DNA of 64,000 bases from assembly GCA_050313895.1 (NCBI GenBank), contig JBNPMI010000004.1; one strand, given 5' to 3'. Position 1 is the stretch's first letter, and every line of letters starts with the position of its first letter. The stretch is from JALFST01 sp022779285. GTDB lineage: Bacteria > Bacillota > Clostridia > Tissierellales > Peptoniphilaceae. Positions 1 through 8,822 of this stretch are shown piece by piece. A program made the translations under genes and the position numbers. Below the pieces are notes generated by a model. The model ran no database searches, was not told the DNA's origin, and saw nothing but the letters and a program-made list of their open reading frames with translations.

Positions 1-961
1 CCCAGGAAAGACCCTCCTGATCGATCAAAAGACGCATCAGCTCTGCAATTCCAATGACGGGATGTGTATCGTTGAGCTGAAACGCATGATATTCATGGAA
101 ATGATAAAAGCCGGGATCCTCCGGAAAATTTTTCTTATATTTTGCAATCAGATCCTGCATGCTTGCAGACGTGAAAAAGTACTGTTGCTTTAAACGCAGC
201 ACCTTGCCTGCACGCTGAATATCGTTGGGATACAGCACGCGAGTGATATCCTCCGCACGATTCTTGCTCTCAACCGAGTGCGCATATTGAAAATTGTTGA
301 ATTGATCGAAATTAAAGCCGGAATCCAATGGCTCCGCCTGCCAGAGACGGAGCGTGTTGATCACGTGATTTCGATAACCGATGATGGGCATATCATAGGG
401 CACCGCCCAAACCGCCTCCTCTCGGAAGCGAACGATCTGCGCCTCGGATTCGCGGCGCACCGACCAGAAATCACCGTGCCTGGTCCAATCATCGCCCAGC
501 TCTCTTTGAAATCCGTCGATAAATTTTTGCTTAAAAATGCCTTCGCTGTATCGAACGCCGTATCCTTGCACCGGAAACCCTTCCGTAGCGGCGGATTCAA
601 TAAAACAGGCCGCCAATCTTCCAAGACCTCCATTGCCCAGGGCAGCATCCTCTTCCTGATCCTCAAGGGCTTCAAAATCAATGTTTAATTCCTTGAGTTC
701 ACTTTTTACCTCGTCATAGATTCCGAGGTTGAGCAGATTGTTGCCGAGAGATCTTCCGATCAGGAACTCCGCGGAGAAATAGTATTCGTTGCGCAAAGTC
801 CGCGTCTTTTGTCGTGTCGCAATCCATTGATCCTGGATTTGATTCATAATCAATTGTGAGAGCGCCGCGTATTTTTCTTTTATGCTGGACTCCTCATAGG
901 GAATTCCAAAAAGATTCCTGCACTGTCGATCGAGCTGTTCAGAAAAATTTTGTGGGTCCAT
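1..961 (-). CDS. glgP: Glycogen phosphorylase, N-terminal part (cut by window edge)
   Basis: Releases glucose-1-phosphate from glycogen or maltodextrin using phosphate and PLP. Only the first 320 codons are inside the window, and the frame is open to the left edge. I translated the minus strand directly. It begins MDPQNFSEQLD and contains the family signature ALGNGGLGRLAACF about residue 108, followed by typical GT35 blocks such as YGVRYSEGIFKQ and FQLNDTHP. The catalytic C-terminal domain with the PLP lysine lies outside. The start ATG at 961 follows an AGGAGG ribosome site. It begins 21 bases after the prfA stop, so it is probably read through from the rpmE-prmC-prfA genes. The branching enzyme lies 31 kb away, so glycogen genes are dispersed here. 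Confidence 0.95.
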   Translation of the reverse strand, partial: MDPQNFSEQLDRQCRNLFGIPYEESSIKEKYAALSQLIMNQIQDQWIATRQKTRTLRNEYYFSAEFLIGRSLGNNLLNLGIYDEVKSELKELNIDFEALEDQEEDAALGNGGLGRLAACFIESAATEGFPVQGYGVRYSEGIFKQKFIDGFQRELGDDWTRHGDFWSVRRESEAQIVRFREEAVWAVPYDMPIIGYRNHVINTLRLWQAEPLDSGFNFDQFNNFQYAHSVESKNRAEDITRVLYPNDIQRAGKVLRLKQQYFFTSASMQDLIAKYKKNFPEDPGFYHFHEYHAFQLNDTHPVIGIAELMRLLIDQEGLSW

Positions 962-982
962 ATATCCTCCTCTTTATGTCAA

Positions 983-2080
983 TCAGGCTTTTGTTGTCGC
1001 CATCTCCTGGTTGGCAAGCATTTCCAGTTTATTGAGCTGATCCTGCGTTTGCAGCGCTTCAATCATTTCCTCGATATCACCGTCCAGAAATTCCTGGAGG
1101 CGATAAATAGTTCGATTGATTCGGTGATCCGTAATGCGTCCCTGCGGAAAATTGTAGGTTCGAATACGCTCCGAGCGGTCTCCCGTCCCTACCTGGGATC
1201 GACGATCCGCTGAAATTGCCTTCTGCCTTTCCTCCATCTCCAAATCGTAGAGACGCGCTCGCAAAATCTGCATAGCCTTTTCTTTGTTTTTCAGCTGACT
1301 TTTTTCATCTTGAATGGAAACCACGATTCCTGAGGGCAGGTGTGTGATACGAACAGCCGAGTCCGTAGTATTGACGCATTGTCCGCCATGCCCTCCCGAA
1401 CGATAAACATCGATGCGAAGATCCTTCGGATCGATATGCACATCCACATCCTCCGCCTCGGGAAGCACCGCTACGGTTGCGGTGGAAGTGTGGATCCGTC
1501 CGGCGGATTCCGTTTCCGGAACGCGTTGTACACGGTGTACACCCGACTCATACTTGAGCCTTGAGTATGCACCCTCACCCTTTACCAGGAACGTGGCTTC
1601 CTTAATCCCGCCGATACCTTGCTCTGTCTGACCAAGCTCCTCAATCTTATAGCCTGCTTTATCGGCATACATGTGATACATGCGATAGAGATCCCCTGCA
1701 AAAAGGCCGGCCTCGTCACCGCCTGCACCCGCACGGATTTCCACGATTACATTTTTATAATCATTCGGATCCTTGGGAATCAACAAAAGCTTGAGCTTCT
1801 GCGCAAATTCTTCAATTTGCTCTTCCTTTTCCTTCAAATCCGATGTAAGCATCTCTTTCATCTCTTCATCCAACGGATCCGACAAAAGCTCACGGTCCTC
1901 CTCGGCTGACGCCACTGCATGAGAATAAGCATCATAGGCCTCTGCCACCGGTTTGAGCTCATTATATTCGCGATTGACCTTGCGCCATTGGTCCATATCC
2001 GCCAGGAGTTCAGGATCTGCCAGACGCATTTCCAGGTCTTTTACCGTTTCCTTTGCATTCTTCAAATTTTCAAACATCAT
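983..2080 (-). CDS. prfA: Peptide chain release factor 1
   Basis: Reads UAA and UAG stop codons in the ribosomal A site and triggers peptide release. The GGQ catalytic motif is at residues 232-234 inside SGGHGGQCVNTTDSA. The codon-recognition tripeptide is P-E-T at 188-190, which matches the PxT of RF1 and not the SPF of RF2. At about 365 residues the length is normal. Two ATG codons sit in tandem at the start. The AGGAGG is one base from the first and four from the second, so translation may begin at 2077. The first ATG overlaps the prmC stop by four bases, which implies coupled translation with the methyltransferase that modifies this protein's GGQ glutamine. Confidence 0.97.
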   Translation of the reverse strand: MMFENLKNAKETVKDLEMRLADPELLADMDQWRKVNREYNELKPVAEAYDAYSHAVASAEEDRELLSDPLDEEMKEMLTSDLKEKEEQIEEFAQKLKLLLIPKDPNDYKNVIVEIRAGAGGDEAGLFAGDLYRMYHMYADKAGYKIEELGQTEQGIGGIKEATFLVKGEGAYSRLKYESGVHRVQRVPETESAGRIHTSTATVAVLPEAEDVDVHIDPKDLRIDVYRSGGHGGQCVNTTDSAVRITHLPSGIVVSIQDEKSQLKNKEKAMQILRARLYDLEMEERQKAISADRRSQVGTGDRSERIRTYNFPQGRITDHRINRTIYRLQEFLDGDIEEMIEALQTQDQLNKLEMLANQEMATTKA

Positions 2081-2940
2081 TCCTCCTGTGCTCTTCCCAC
2101 TGCAACACGATCTCTTCCCGTATAATCCGGATGGATTTCGATCCCATGAAAATGGAAACGTCTCAGCAGCCCAGAAACCGCTTTGCCCTGTTCATCGCCG
2201 ATTTCCATAGCAAGAAGGCCGCCCTTTGCTAAATATTGCGCGCTGTCCCGGATAAGACGCTCATAGATGGCAAGTCCGCCATCTCCCGGATTTCCGGCAT
2301 ATAGCGCTATCGAGGGTTCATAAAAGAGCTCCGGCTGCAGATGCTCTTTTTCCTTCGGATCAATATAAGGCGGATTGGAAACGATGCAATGGATTTTTCC
2401 CTTTATTGCATCTAAAGACTGCAGGAGATCGCTCCGCATCCATTGTATCATTTTCTCCGTCTTCTCTGCCGGATTCCGGGACTTTTCATTTTCTCTTGCA
2501 AGGCTCAATGCTTCCGGCGAAATATCCACGCCGTAAATTTTTTGAGGGGATTTCTTTTTTCCTTGAAAATATCCGGTCTCCTCGGCCAATGTAATGGCGA
2601 TGATTCCGCTCCCTGTTCCGACATCGACAACGACGGCATCCTCGAGATTTTCTTCTAACACCCGTTCCACCAGGCGCTCCGTCTCAGGGCGGGGAATCAG
2701 AGCTCTCGCGTCCACATGAAAGGTTCTTCCGTAAAAATCCCAGACGCCCAGAGCATATTGAAGAGGCTCTCCCGACCGGCGCTTTTTTACGATTTCCCGG
2801 TATTTCCGGATCACCGCTTCCTCCGGCGCTTCCTTTTGCCGGCGCAGTTCTCCCGGACTTGCCCCCGTCAAATAGCTCAGCGCAAGCAGTCCCTCCCCGT
2901 CGGGAAGCTCCCCGATCAATTTTTCAATTTCATCTCTCAT
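2077..2940 (-). CDS. prmC: Release factor glutamine methyltransferase
   Basis: Methylates the glutamine of the GGQ motif of release factors with S-adenosylmethionine. The Rossmann methyltransferase core shows VVDVGTGSGIIAI for cofactor binding and the diagnostic NPPY motif (SNPPYIDP). I start it at ATG 2940 (MRDEIEKLIGE), giving 287 residues, the usual PrmC size. The open frame continues upstream to 3114, but that part crosses the rpmE terminator and the rpmE coding end, so it is unlikely to be translated. An ATG five codons upstream is also possible. The gene is followed directly by its substrate prfA. Confidence 0.95.
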   Translation of the reverse strand: MRDEIEKLIGELPDGEGLLALSYLTGASPGELRRQKEAPEEAVIRKYREIVKKRRSGEPLQYALGVWDFYGRTFHVDARALIPRPETERLVERVLEENLEDAVVVDVGTGSGIIAITLAEETGYFQGKKKSPQKIYGVDISPEALSLARENEKSRNPAEKTEKMIQWMRSDLLQSLDAIKGKIHCIVSNPPYIDPKEKEHLQPELFYEPSIALYAGNPGDGGLAIYERLIRDSAQYLAKGGLLAMEIGDEQGKAVSGLLRRFHFHGIEIHPDYTGRDRVAVGRAQEE

Positions 2941-2986
2941 AATGCCTCGCGTCATTGAAAAAGGAGCCTGCATGCCGCGGGCTCCC

Positions 2987-3016
2987 AAAAAAAGGAGCCG
3001 ACCCGGGGCCGGCTCC
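2987..3016 (-). terminator. Rho-independent terminator after rpmE
   Basis: Read on the minus strand this is GGAGCCG, a nine-base loop, CGGCTCC, then seven T. It lies eleven bases past the rpmE stop, so prmC-prfA would depend on partial read-through or on their own promoter. Confidence 0.85.
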
Positions 3017-3026
3017 TCCTCTGCAA

Positions 3027-3230
3027 CTATTTCATGTTGTATTTCTGCTTGAAACGCTCGACACGGCCGCCGCGCTCCGCAGACTTCTGCTTTCCGGAAT
3101 AGAACGGATGGCAAGCGGAACAGATTTCAACACGCAGCTCCTTCTTTGTGGAACCCGTCTTAAAGGTATTGCCGCAGGCGCAAGTTACAACCGCTTCTTC
3201 ATTGTATTCCGGGTGAATTCCCTGTTTCAT
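3027..3230 (-). CDS. rpmE: 50S ribosomal protein L31, zinc-binding type
   Basis: Small protein of the large ribosomal subunit, 67 residues. It carries the zinc ligands of the C+ form: C-A-C near residue 17 and C-S-A-C near residue 37. This is therefore the primary zinc-containing L31, not the zinc-free paralogue made under zinc starvation. The start ATG at 3230 follows GAGGTGAG. A good vegetative promoter lies immediately upstream and a terminator follows, so it can be a single-gene transcript ahead of prmC. Confidence 0.97.
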   Translation of the reverse strand: MKQGIHPEYNEEAVVTCACGNTFKTGSTKKELRVEICSACHPFYSGKQKSAERGGRVERFKQKYNMK

Positions 3231-3281
3231 GTTCTCACCTCTCTCCGTATGTTTTTCACGTCTTATGACGGTAGCTTATAG

Positions 3282-3311
3282 ATTATAGCACGCTTCTGCA
3301 GATCTTGTAAA
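3282..3311 (-). promoter_or_regulatory. SigA-type promoter of rpmE
   Basis: Minus-strand TTTACA (3306-3311), 18 bases, then a perfect TATAAT (3282-3287), about 55 bases before the rpmE start. A small inverted repeat, GTAAAG-4-CTTTAC (3307-3322), covers the -35 box and the end of the GDPD-like gene. It could be an operator, but nothing proves it. Confidence 0.75.
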
Positions 3312-3318
3312 GGCTTCT

Positions 3319-4260
3319 TTACTTGATAAATCTGCTCAGCAAATTCATGAAAACACCTGCAATGGCGGAAGCGATTGTCACACAGATTGCCATGCTCAGG
3401 ATGACGCTCAATATGCTGGAGCGATTCTTTTTTCGCTCCTTTCCCGAGAGAAAGCGTGCACGCCCCGTAATCTTCTCAGAATCCTGTTTTTCCGAAGAAT
3501 CCGGCTCCTCCGCAAATTTCAGCTGCTCATCGGAAAAAGGCCTTTCTGTCATATTCAATTCCGTACGCATCATCATGACATCCGTGGTCAGCAGAATGGA
3601 AGGATTGACCGGTTCGATCTTTTCCATGTCGAGCCTGTTGCTTACAACATAGGGAATCGCCTGCAATCCGTATTCCCGAATGAGTGTGACCAGCTTTTTA
3701 TTGATCGCATTGACATGAGGAAGGATCCAATGAATCTCCAGTTCCTTCAGCTCTGCCAATTGTTCCTCTGAAGGGGAATCCACATACCACGCCAAACGAA
3801 TGTCAGGCCGATGCTCTCGAATCGTCTTGAGGCTCTCTAAACGATGCGAGCTGAGAATCACCCGTTCCGTCATGGCATAATTATCCAAAAGCTCGATGAC
3901 AATCTGCTCCAGCTGCGGATAATAAAAGGAATCATTTTTCAGATGAATCAATGTTTCATGAGGTAATTTCTTTGCCCATGCAAGATATTCCTCAAAAAGC
4001 GGAATGTGCTGCTCGGGGAGATGATCCTCCTGCTTCAAACGGTAGCTCTCGATATCTTGAATGGAATGATGACGAATAAATCCGATGCCATCCGTCATGC
4101 GTGCCAAAGAATCGTCATGAAAAATCACCGGATGATGATCCCGAGACAGGTGAACATCCAGCTGAATGCCATCCGCTCCGCTTTTCAGCGCCTCACGAAA
4201 TGCCAGCATGGTATTTTCAGGATATCTTTCGGACTCTCCTCGATATGCAAAAAGTTTCAT
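3319..4260 (-). CDS. Membrane-anchored GDPD-like protein, probably catalytically dead
   Basis: The fold is that of glycerophosphodiester phosphodiesterases: the N-terminus has RGESERYPENT, then LDVHLSRD and FHDDSLARMTDG. Active members have H-R-G, E-x-D and a later E in an x-E-L-K strand. Here these positions read Y6 (AYRG), Q33 with D35 kept (GIQLDV), and H106 (LIHLK). Only the second histidine (H48) and D35 remain, so hydrolysis of glycerophosphodiesters is doubtful. A hydrophobic segment near residues 282-309 suggests a C-terminal membrane anchor with the domain probably inside the cell. The start overlaps the ABC-F stop by four bases. Function is unknown; lipid or phosphodiester binding is a guess. 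Confidence 0.85.
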   Translation of the reverse strand: MKLFAYRGESERYPENTMLAFREALKSGADGIQLDVHLSRDHHPVIFHDDSLARMTDGIGFIRHHSIQDIESYRLKQEDHLPEQHIPLFEEYLAWAKKLPHETLIHLKNDSFYYPQLEQIVIELLDNYAMTERVILSSHRLESLKTIREHRPDIRLAWYVDSPSEEQLAELKELEIHWILPHVNAINKKLVTLIREYGLQAIPYVVSNRLDMEKIEPVNPSILLTTDVMMMRTELNMTERPFSDEQLKFAEEPDSSEKQDSEKITGRARFLSGKERKKNRSSILSVILSMAICVTIASAIAGVFMNLLSRFIK

Positions 4261-6203
4261 TCCTCATCCCCCTCAAGCTCATACTGTAAAGCAAGCCACA
4301 TATCCGTTTTCTTCTCTATCTTCTCGCGAATATGATAAAGCTCATCATGCAACTGCCGAGCCTCCTCATAATCCTCGTACAGCGCCGGATCGGCTGCCAT
4401 TTCATTCATTTTCCGCTCCTCCGCCTCCAGCCTCGCTATTTCTTTTTCGAGCTCGCCCATCTGCGCTCTTTTCTGTCTGAGCTCTTTTCGCGATTGATAT
4501 TGCTGCTTCTGCTCCTTTTTCAGCTGTGTGCGGGTCATTTCCGCCTTTTCCGCATCCGATGCTCCGACATCGGTTTTCCGCTTTTCCAGCTCCTGCAGAT
4601 AATCATCATAATTGCCTTGATAGAGCTCCGCTCCCTGCGATGTCAATCGGATGATACGATTGCATACATGATTTAGAAAATAGCGGTCATGGCTGATCAC
4701 GAGCACCGTTCCGTCGTAATGATTGAGAGCCTCCTCCAAAATTTCACGAGACTCGATGTCTAGGTGATTCGTCGGCTCATCCAACAGCAAGAAATTTGCA
4801 GAGGAAAGCATGAGCTTGAGCAATGCGAGGCGTGACTTTTCGCCCCCGGAAAGCTCTCCCACCATGCGGAAAATATCATCGCCTGTAAACTGGAAGCGCG
4901 CAAGAGCGGAACGCACCTGAAAATGATTCATCTGAGGATAGGAATCCCAAAGCTCATCCAATACCGTTTTTTCATCGTTCAGCGTTTGCTGCTCCTGTGC
5001 AAAATAAGCCGTCTTCACGGCTGCTCCCGGACGAATCAGCCCCTCTGTCGTCTCCGTCTTTTTGAGAATCATTCGAAAAAGAGTCGTCTTCCCGATCCCG
5101 TTTTCACCGATCAACCCCACCTTTTGACCGCGATGAATCGAAAAAGACACATTGCGGAAAAGCTCGGTTTCTTCAAAGGTTTTGCCTGCATGATCAACAT
5201 CCAGCACATCCTCGCCGCTCGGATATTTCGGAGTAAAACGCAGCACCATATGATCGGAATCCTCCGGCGGCTTCTCTAAAAGAACCATTTTGTCCAAAAG
5301 CTTCTGCCTTGAGCGGGATTGCGATATACCGCGTTTCCTCTTGGAGCCGCCCAGGTGTGACAGGCGTTCGATGATCTCCTTCTGTCTGGCAATTTCCTCC
5401 TGCTGGCTCTCGTAGGCATGGCGCTGCGCTTCCAGATCTTTTGCACGCCGCATCGTGTACTCCCGATAGCCGAATGGATAATTCAACAGATGACGATCCT
5501 GAATCAGAAGGATGCGATTGACCACGCGATCCAAAAAATATCGATCGTGAGAAATCAGAAGCACGGTGCCACGGAAATTTTTGAGAAATCCCTCTAAAAA
5601 TTCCACCGCCGCTGCGTCAAGATGGTTGGTGGGCTCATCTAAAAACAGCACTTCCGGCCTCCCGCTCAGCATGGCGGCAAGCTCGATTCTGGATTTCTCT
5701 CCGCCTGAAAGGATATCGACAGGATCCTGAAAACGGCTTTCCTCAAAACCCATGCCCTTCAGAATCCCGCGAATCTCGGAATCATACGAATAACCGCCCT
5801 CTTCCTGAAAACGATCCGTGAGCACATGATAGCGATCCATAATTGCAGAAAGCCTTTGAGAGTCCTCTGCGGCCTCACCCATTTGTTTCTCCAGCTCGCG
5901 AAGCTCCTCCTCGATTGCGAATGCACGCGCATAAGCCTTTTTGCATTCCTCATAAATCGAATTCCTTGAGGTGATATGCACATTCTGCTTCAAATACCCG
6001 ATTCTCAAATCGCTGCGGCAATGCACCGATCCCGAATCCGGCTCCAGCTCTCCCATAAGAATTCGCATTAATGTGGTTTTCCCGCACCCGTTCGGGCCGA
6101 TGAGTCCCACCTTGTCCTCTGCATTGAGAAGAAAGGAAACGTTCTCTAAAATCGGCGTAACACCGTAGCTTTTATTTAAATTTTGTACGGTGATTTCCGC
6201 CAT
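4257..6203 (-). CDS. ydiF: ABC-F family ATPase (YdiF/Uup-like)
   Basis: Cytoplasmic protein with two ABC ATPase domains and no membrane segments, the ABC-F architecture that acts on ribosomes. The Walker A motifs are GPNGCGKTT (near residue 38) and GENGIGKTT. Both halves have LSGGEKSR signatures and LDEPTNHLD Walker B/D-loop motifs. A charged linker joins the halves, and the C-terminal 100 residues are a K/E-rich coiled coil (LEKEIARLEAEERKMN). 648 residues fits YdiF. It sits one base after rex, the same ydiF-rex neighbourhood known in Bacillus subtilis, and overlaps the next gene by four bases. Whether it gives antibiotic resistance or has a housekeeping role cannot be told from the sequence. 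Confidence 0.92.
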   Translation of the reverse strand: MAEITVQNLNKSYGVTPILENVSFLLNAEDKVGLIGPNGCGKTTLMRILMGELEPDSGSVHCRSDLRIGYLKQNVHITSRNSIYEECKKAYARAFAIEEELRELEKQMGEAAEDSQRLSAIMDRYHVLTDRFQEEGGYSYDSEIRGILKGMGFEESRFQDPVDILSGGEKSRIELAAMLSGRPEVLFLDEPTNHLDAAAVEFLEGFLKNFRGTVLLISHDRYFLDRVVNRILLIQDRHLLNYPFGYREYTMRRAKDLEAQRHAYESQQEEIARQKEIIERLSHLGGSKRKRGISQSRSRQKLLDKMVLLEKPPEDSDHMVLRFTPKYPSGEDVLDVDHAGKTFEETELFRNVSFSIHRGQKVGLIGENGIGKTTLFRMILKKTETTEGLIRPGAAVKTAYFAQEQQTLNDEKTVLDELWDSYPQMNHFQVRSALARFQFTGDDIFRMVGELSGGEKSRLALLKLMLSSANFLLLDEPTNHLDIESREILEEALNHYDGTVLVISHDRYFLNHVCNRIIRLTSQGAELYQGNYDDYLQELEKRKTDVGASDAEKAEMTRTQLKKEQKQQYQSRKELRQKRAQMGELEKEIARLEAEERKMNEMAADPALYEDYEEARQLHDELYHIREKIEKKTDMWLALQYELEGDEE

Positions 6204-6839
6204 TTATTCTTCCTTTCCTCCATTGCTCATATAGTAGTCCAATGTGAAAAGACTTTCACGGAGATGAACATTCTCCAGTGCCACTCCCTTCGGAAGCACC
6301 AGATCAAGCAGTGCGAAATTCCAAATACCGCGAACGCCCGCCTGCACCGCCTCGTCAACCACCGCCTGTGCAACGCTCCGCGGAGTGGTGACCGTAAGAA
6401 TATCAATCTTTTTTTCACGAATCACCTTGCTCATTTCGGAAACATCGCTGATCCGGATCCCCGCCATTTCCGTGCCGATCACCTCGGGATTCTTATCGAA
6501 AAGCGCTGTAAGCCGGAAGCTTTCCTCGTTCAGAATTCCGTTGTTGGCCAAAGCGGTGCCCAAATGTCCCAAGCCGACGATCGCAATACGCTTCGGCTGA
6601 TTCAGTCCGATAATGCGAGCAATCTCTTCCTTCAAAAACTTTACATTATAACCATACCCCTGCTGCCCGAAGCCGCCGAAGTGGTTAAAATCCTGACGGA
6701 TCTGTGAGGCCGTAAAGCCTGTCAGCTCGCCGAGCTGCTGCGATGAAATGCGCTCAACGCCCCTGTTCTCCAAGCCTGTCAGATAGCGAAGATACTTAGG
6801 AAGGCGGCGAATCACCGCATTTGAAATCTCCTGTTTCAT
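6204..6839 (-). CDS. rex: Redox-sensing transcriptional repressor Rex
   Basis: Senses the NADH/NAD+ ratio and represses fermentation and respiration genes when NADH is low. The N-terminal winged helix (residues 1-75) contains RLPKYLRYL and TASQIRQDFNHFG. The Rossmann domain begins at about residue 83 with GLGHLG at 89-94. Length 211 is normal. The first codon overlaps the stop of the small membrane protein gene by four bases, and the ABC-F gene follows without a gap, so these genes are one transcription unit. I found no convincing Rex operator next to its own gene. Confidence 0.96.
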   Translation of the reverse strand: MKQEISNAVIRRLPKYLRYLTGLENRGVERISSQQLGELTGFTASQIRQDFNHFGGFGQQGYGYNVKFLKEEIARIIGLNQPKRIAIVGLGHLGTALANNGILNEESFRLTALFDKNPEVIGTEMAGIRISDVSEMSKVIREKKIDILTVTTPRSVAQAVVDEAVQAGVRGIWNFALLDLVLPKGVALENVHLRESLFTLDYYMSNGGKEE

Positions 6840-7309
6840 GATTCCTCCTTTTTATTATCGTGAACTTCTGTTTCTCTGAAAAACAGAAGACGGATTACCT
6901 GTAAAAATAAATAAATTGCGCCGACGAACAGCCCCAGAATCCACGGGCTCAGCAGCAGCGTATTGCTGAAAAGCGTCCCCATGCCCGCAGAATCCAAAAA
7001 CAATCCGCGCCAGAAGGTTACAAGAACAGGAGCGGAACAAAGAAAAAACGCCGCCTCCAAAAGGCCCAATATTAACTCAAAGCCTCCGGCTTTTCGGTCC
7101 AATGCGAGCACAAGCACATGAACCAGGATGAAAAGCGCAATCAACGCATTGAGTATATATGCCACGCGCATTGTCAAAAGTAAAACCGGTTGATTTTCCG
7201 CATTCCCGTAATTCAGCTGCCGGTAGAAGAATGCGGCAACCGCTCCAAGAACAATCATGAGTATGAAAATAAGCGTGCTGAGAACGGTCGATACGATTTT
7301 TTTCTTCAT
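6836..7309 (-). CDS. Hypothetical four-helix membrane protein
   Basis: I do not recognise a family. Starting at ATG 7309 (MKKKIVSTVL), seven bases from an AGGAGG, it has 157 residues. It shows about four hydrophobic segments: near residues 5-28, 43-68, 77-97 and 117-143. The C-terminus is short and charged (ETEVHDNKKEES). The open frame upstream of 7309 has no ribosome site, so I trimmed it. The gene is translationally coupled to rex by a four-base overlap and follows the cardiolipin synthase gene by 32 bases. A role in the envelope or in sensing is possible but unsupported. Confidence 0.75.
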   Translation of the reverse strand: MKKKIVSTVLSTLIFILMIVLGAVAAFFYRQLNYGNAENQPVLLLTMRVAYILNALIALFILVHVLVLALDRKAGGFELILGLLEAAFFLCSAPVLVTFWRGLFLDSAGMGTLFSNTLLLSPWILGLFVGAIYLFLQVIRLLFFRETEVHDNKKEES

Positions 7310-7341
7310 AGTTCCTCCTTGATCATACGCCGTAAACGCTC

Positions 7342-8799
7342 CTACAAAATCGGCGATGCCAAACGGCATAACGGCTGGCGAATTTTCATCCACAGGGATC
7401 TCTTCTCATAAACCTCCGCGGTAAGAAGTGTGGATTTCCTGACATCCTCTTCAAAGGCTCTGCGCAATCTGCGATTGATTTTTTTTGAGTAAACGATCTC
7501 CGATGCCTCAAAGTTGAGAGAAAATGACCGTTCATCCACATTCGCCGATCCCACCATCGAGATAAAATCATCGATCAGGATGACCTTGGAATGAAGAAAT
7601 CCCCCTTCATAGCGATACACGGAAGCTCCATGCCGGATGAGCTCCCCCGCATGGGAAAGAGTCGCCGGATATACCACGGGATGATCAGGCCTGTCCGGGA
7701 TCATCAGATTGACTTTAACCCCCTGTTGAATGGCAACAAGAAGAATCTCCATCACGGTCGCATCCGGAATAAAATAAGGAGTCTGAATGTAAATCTCATG
7801 GTTTGCCGATTGAATCATCTTGATCAGCGCGTATTTGATGTTCGGATATTCCGTATCCGGTCCGCTCGTCACCAATTGACAGGGAATATTTCCCTCCGGG
7901 TTTCCCTGCGGCTTGATATCCGGTTCTTCGGCCGGATCTTCCCCGCTTGCATAATACCAATCCATCAAAAAACGAATCTTCAGATCGACGGTAGCTCCTC
8001 CGTCAATTCGCAAATGCGTATCTCTCCAATTTCCAAAACGCGGATATCTCCCGACATATTCGTCGCCTACATTGAATCCGCCGATATAGCCGATTTTATC
8101 ATCAATGATCACCAGTTTTCTGTGATTTCGATAATTCATACGTAAATTGATAATGCTGAGCAGCGACGGAAAAAATTCCGCTGTATGCACACCCGCAGCC
8201 CGCAGTCTGTTCACATCGGATTTTTTGAGATCACGGCCACCCAGCCCATCCGTTAAAAACCGGATTTTCACACCGCGTTTTGCAGCGCGGATCAATGCGT
8301 CCATCACAGCCTTGCCCAAACGATCGGACTTAACAATATAATATTGCATTTCAATGGTCGCGTGCGCATTTTCAATGTCTTCTAAAAGCGTATGAAATTT
8401 GGACGCACCGTCTGTAAAGATTCTCACTTCATTGTCCGTGGTCACAACGCTTCGATCCAGGCGCAGGTTCAAGCCGATCAGCTCACTGTAGTCCTCGAAG
8501 CCCGGCCGAATACCCTCCCGTTGCGATTCGCTGATTTCCATCCATTGCAGGGCCGTTTCCCGCTGCACGTATTTATCCTGCTCGGCCTTCAGGCGAAACA
8601 TATTGCGTCTGCGGGTATCCTTTCCCATCAGCAGATACGGGATAAAGCCGATCACAGGAAAAAGTGCAAGCGCCATCAGCCAGATCATGGTGGAACGGGA
8701 TGACTTATGCCGGCCCATATAAATCACGAGTCCTACTAAGATCAGGTTGATCCATGCATAGTTCGAGGCAATGAATTGATATAGTTTGAAAGGGGACAT
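7342..8799 (-). CDS. cls: Cardiolipin synthase (phospholipase D family)
   Basis: Makes cardiolipin by transphosphatidylation of phosphatidylglycerol at the membrane. It has the two catalytic HKD motifs of the family: HRKLVIIDDKIGYIGG near residue 227 and HSKVILIDDFISMVGS near residue 406. There are two N-terminal transmembrane helices (residues 10-28 and 38-60) with the usual cytoplasmic motif KDTRRRNM after them. 485 residues is typical. It is followed by the small membrane protein and rex, and typA lies 23 bases upstream, which suggests a typA-cls-rex-ydiF read-through unit. Confidence 0.95.
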   Translation of the reverse strand: MSPFKLYQFIASNYAWINLILVGLVIYMGRHKSSRSTMIWLMALALFPVIGFIPYLLMGKDTRRRNMFRLKAEQDKYVQRETALQWMEISESQREGIRPGFEDYSELIGLNLRLDRSVVTTDNEVRIFTDGASKFHTLLEDIENAHATIEMQYYIVKSDRLGKAVMDALIRAAKRGVKIRFLTDGLGGRDLKKSDVNRLRAAGVHTAEFFPSLLSIINLRMNYRNHRKLVIIDDKIGYIGGFNVGDEYVGRYPRFGNWRDTHLRIDGGATVDLKIRFLMDWYYASGEDPAEEPDIKPQGNPEGNIPCQLVTSGPDTEYPNIKYALIKMIQSANHEIYIQTPYFIPDATVMEILLVAIQQGVKVNLMIPDRPDHPVVYPATLSHAGELIRHGASVYRYEGGFLHSKVILIDDFISMVGSANVDERSFSLNFEASEIVYSKKINRRLRRAFEEDVRKSTLLTAEVYEKRSLWMKIRQPLCRLASPIL

Positions 8800-8822
8800 G
8801 CTTGCGCCTCAATTCTACGGCT

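Noticed and set aside
2941..3114. N-terminal extension of prmC
   Set aside because: It would cross the rpmE terminator and the end of rpmE, and gives 58 residues absent in the family.
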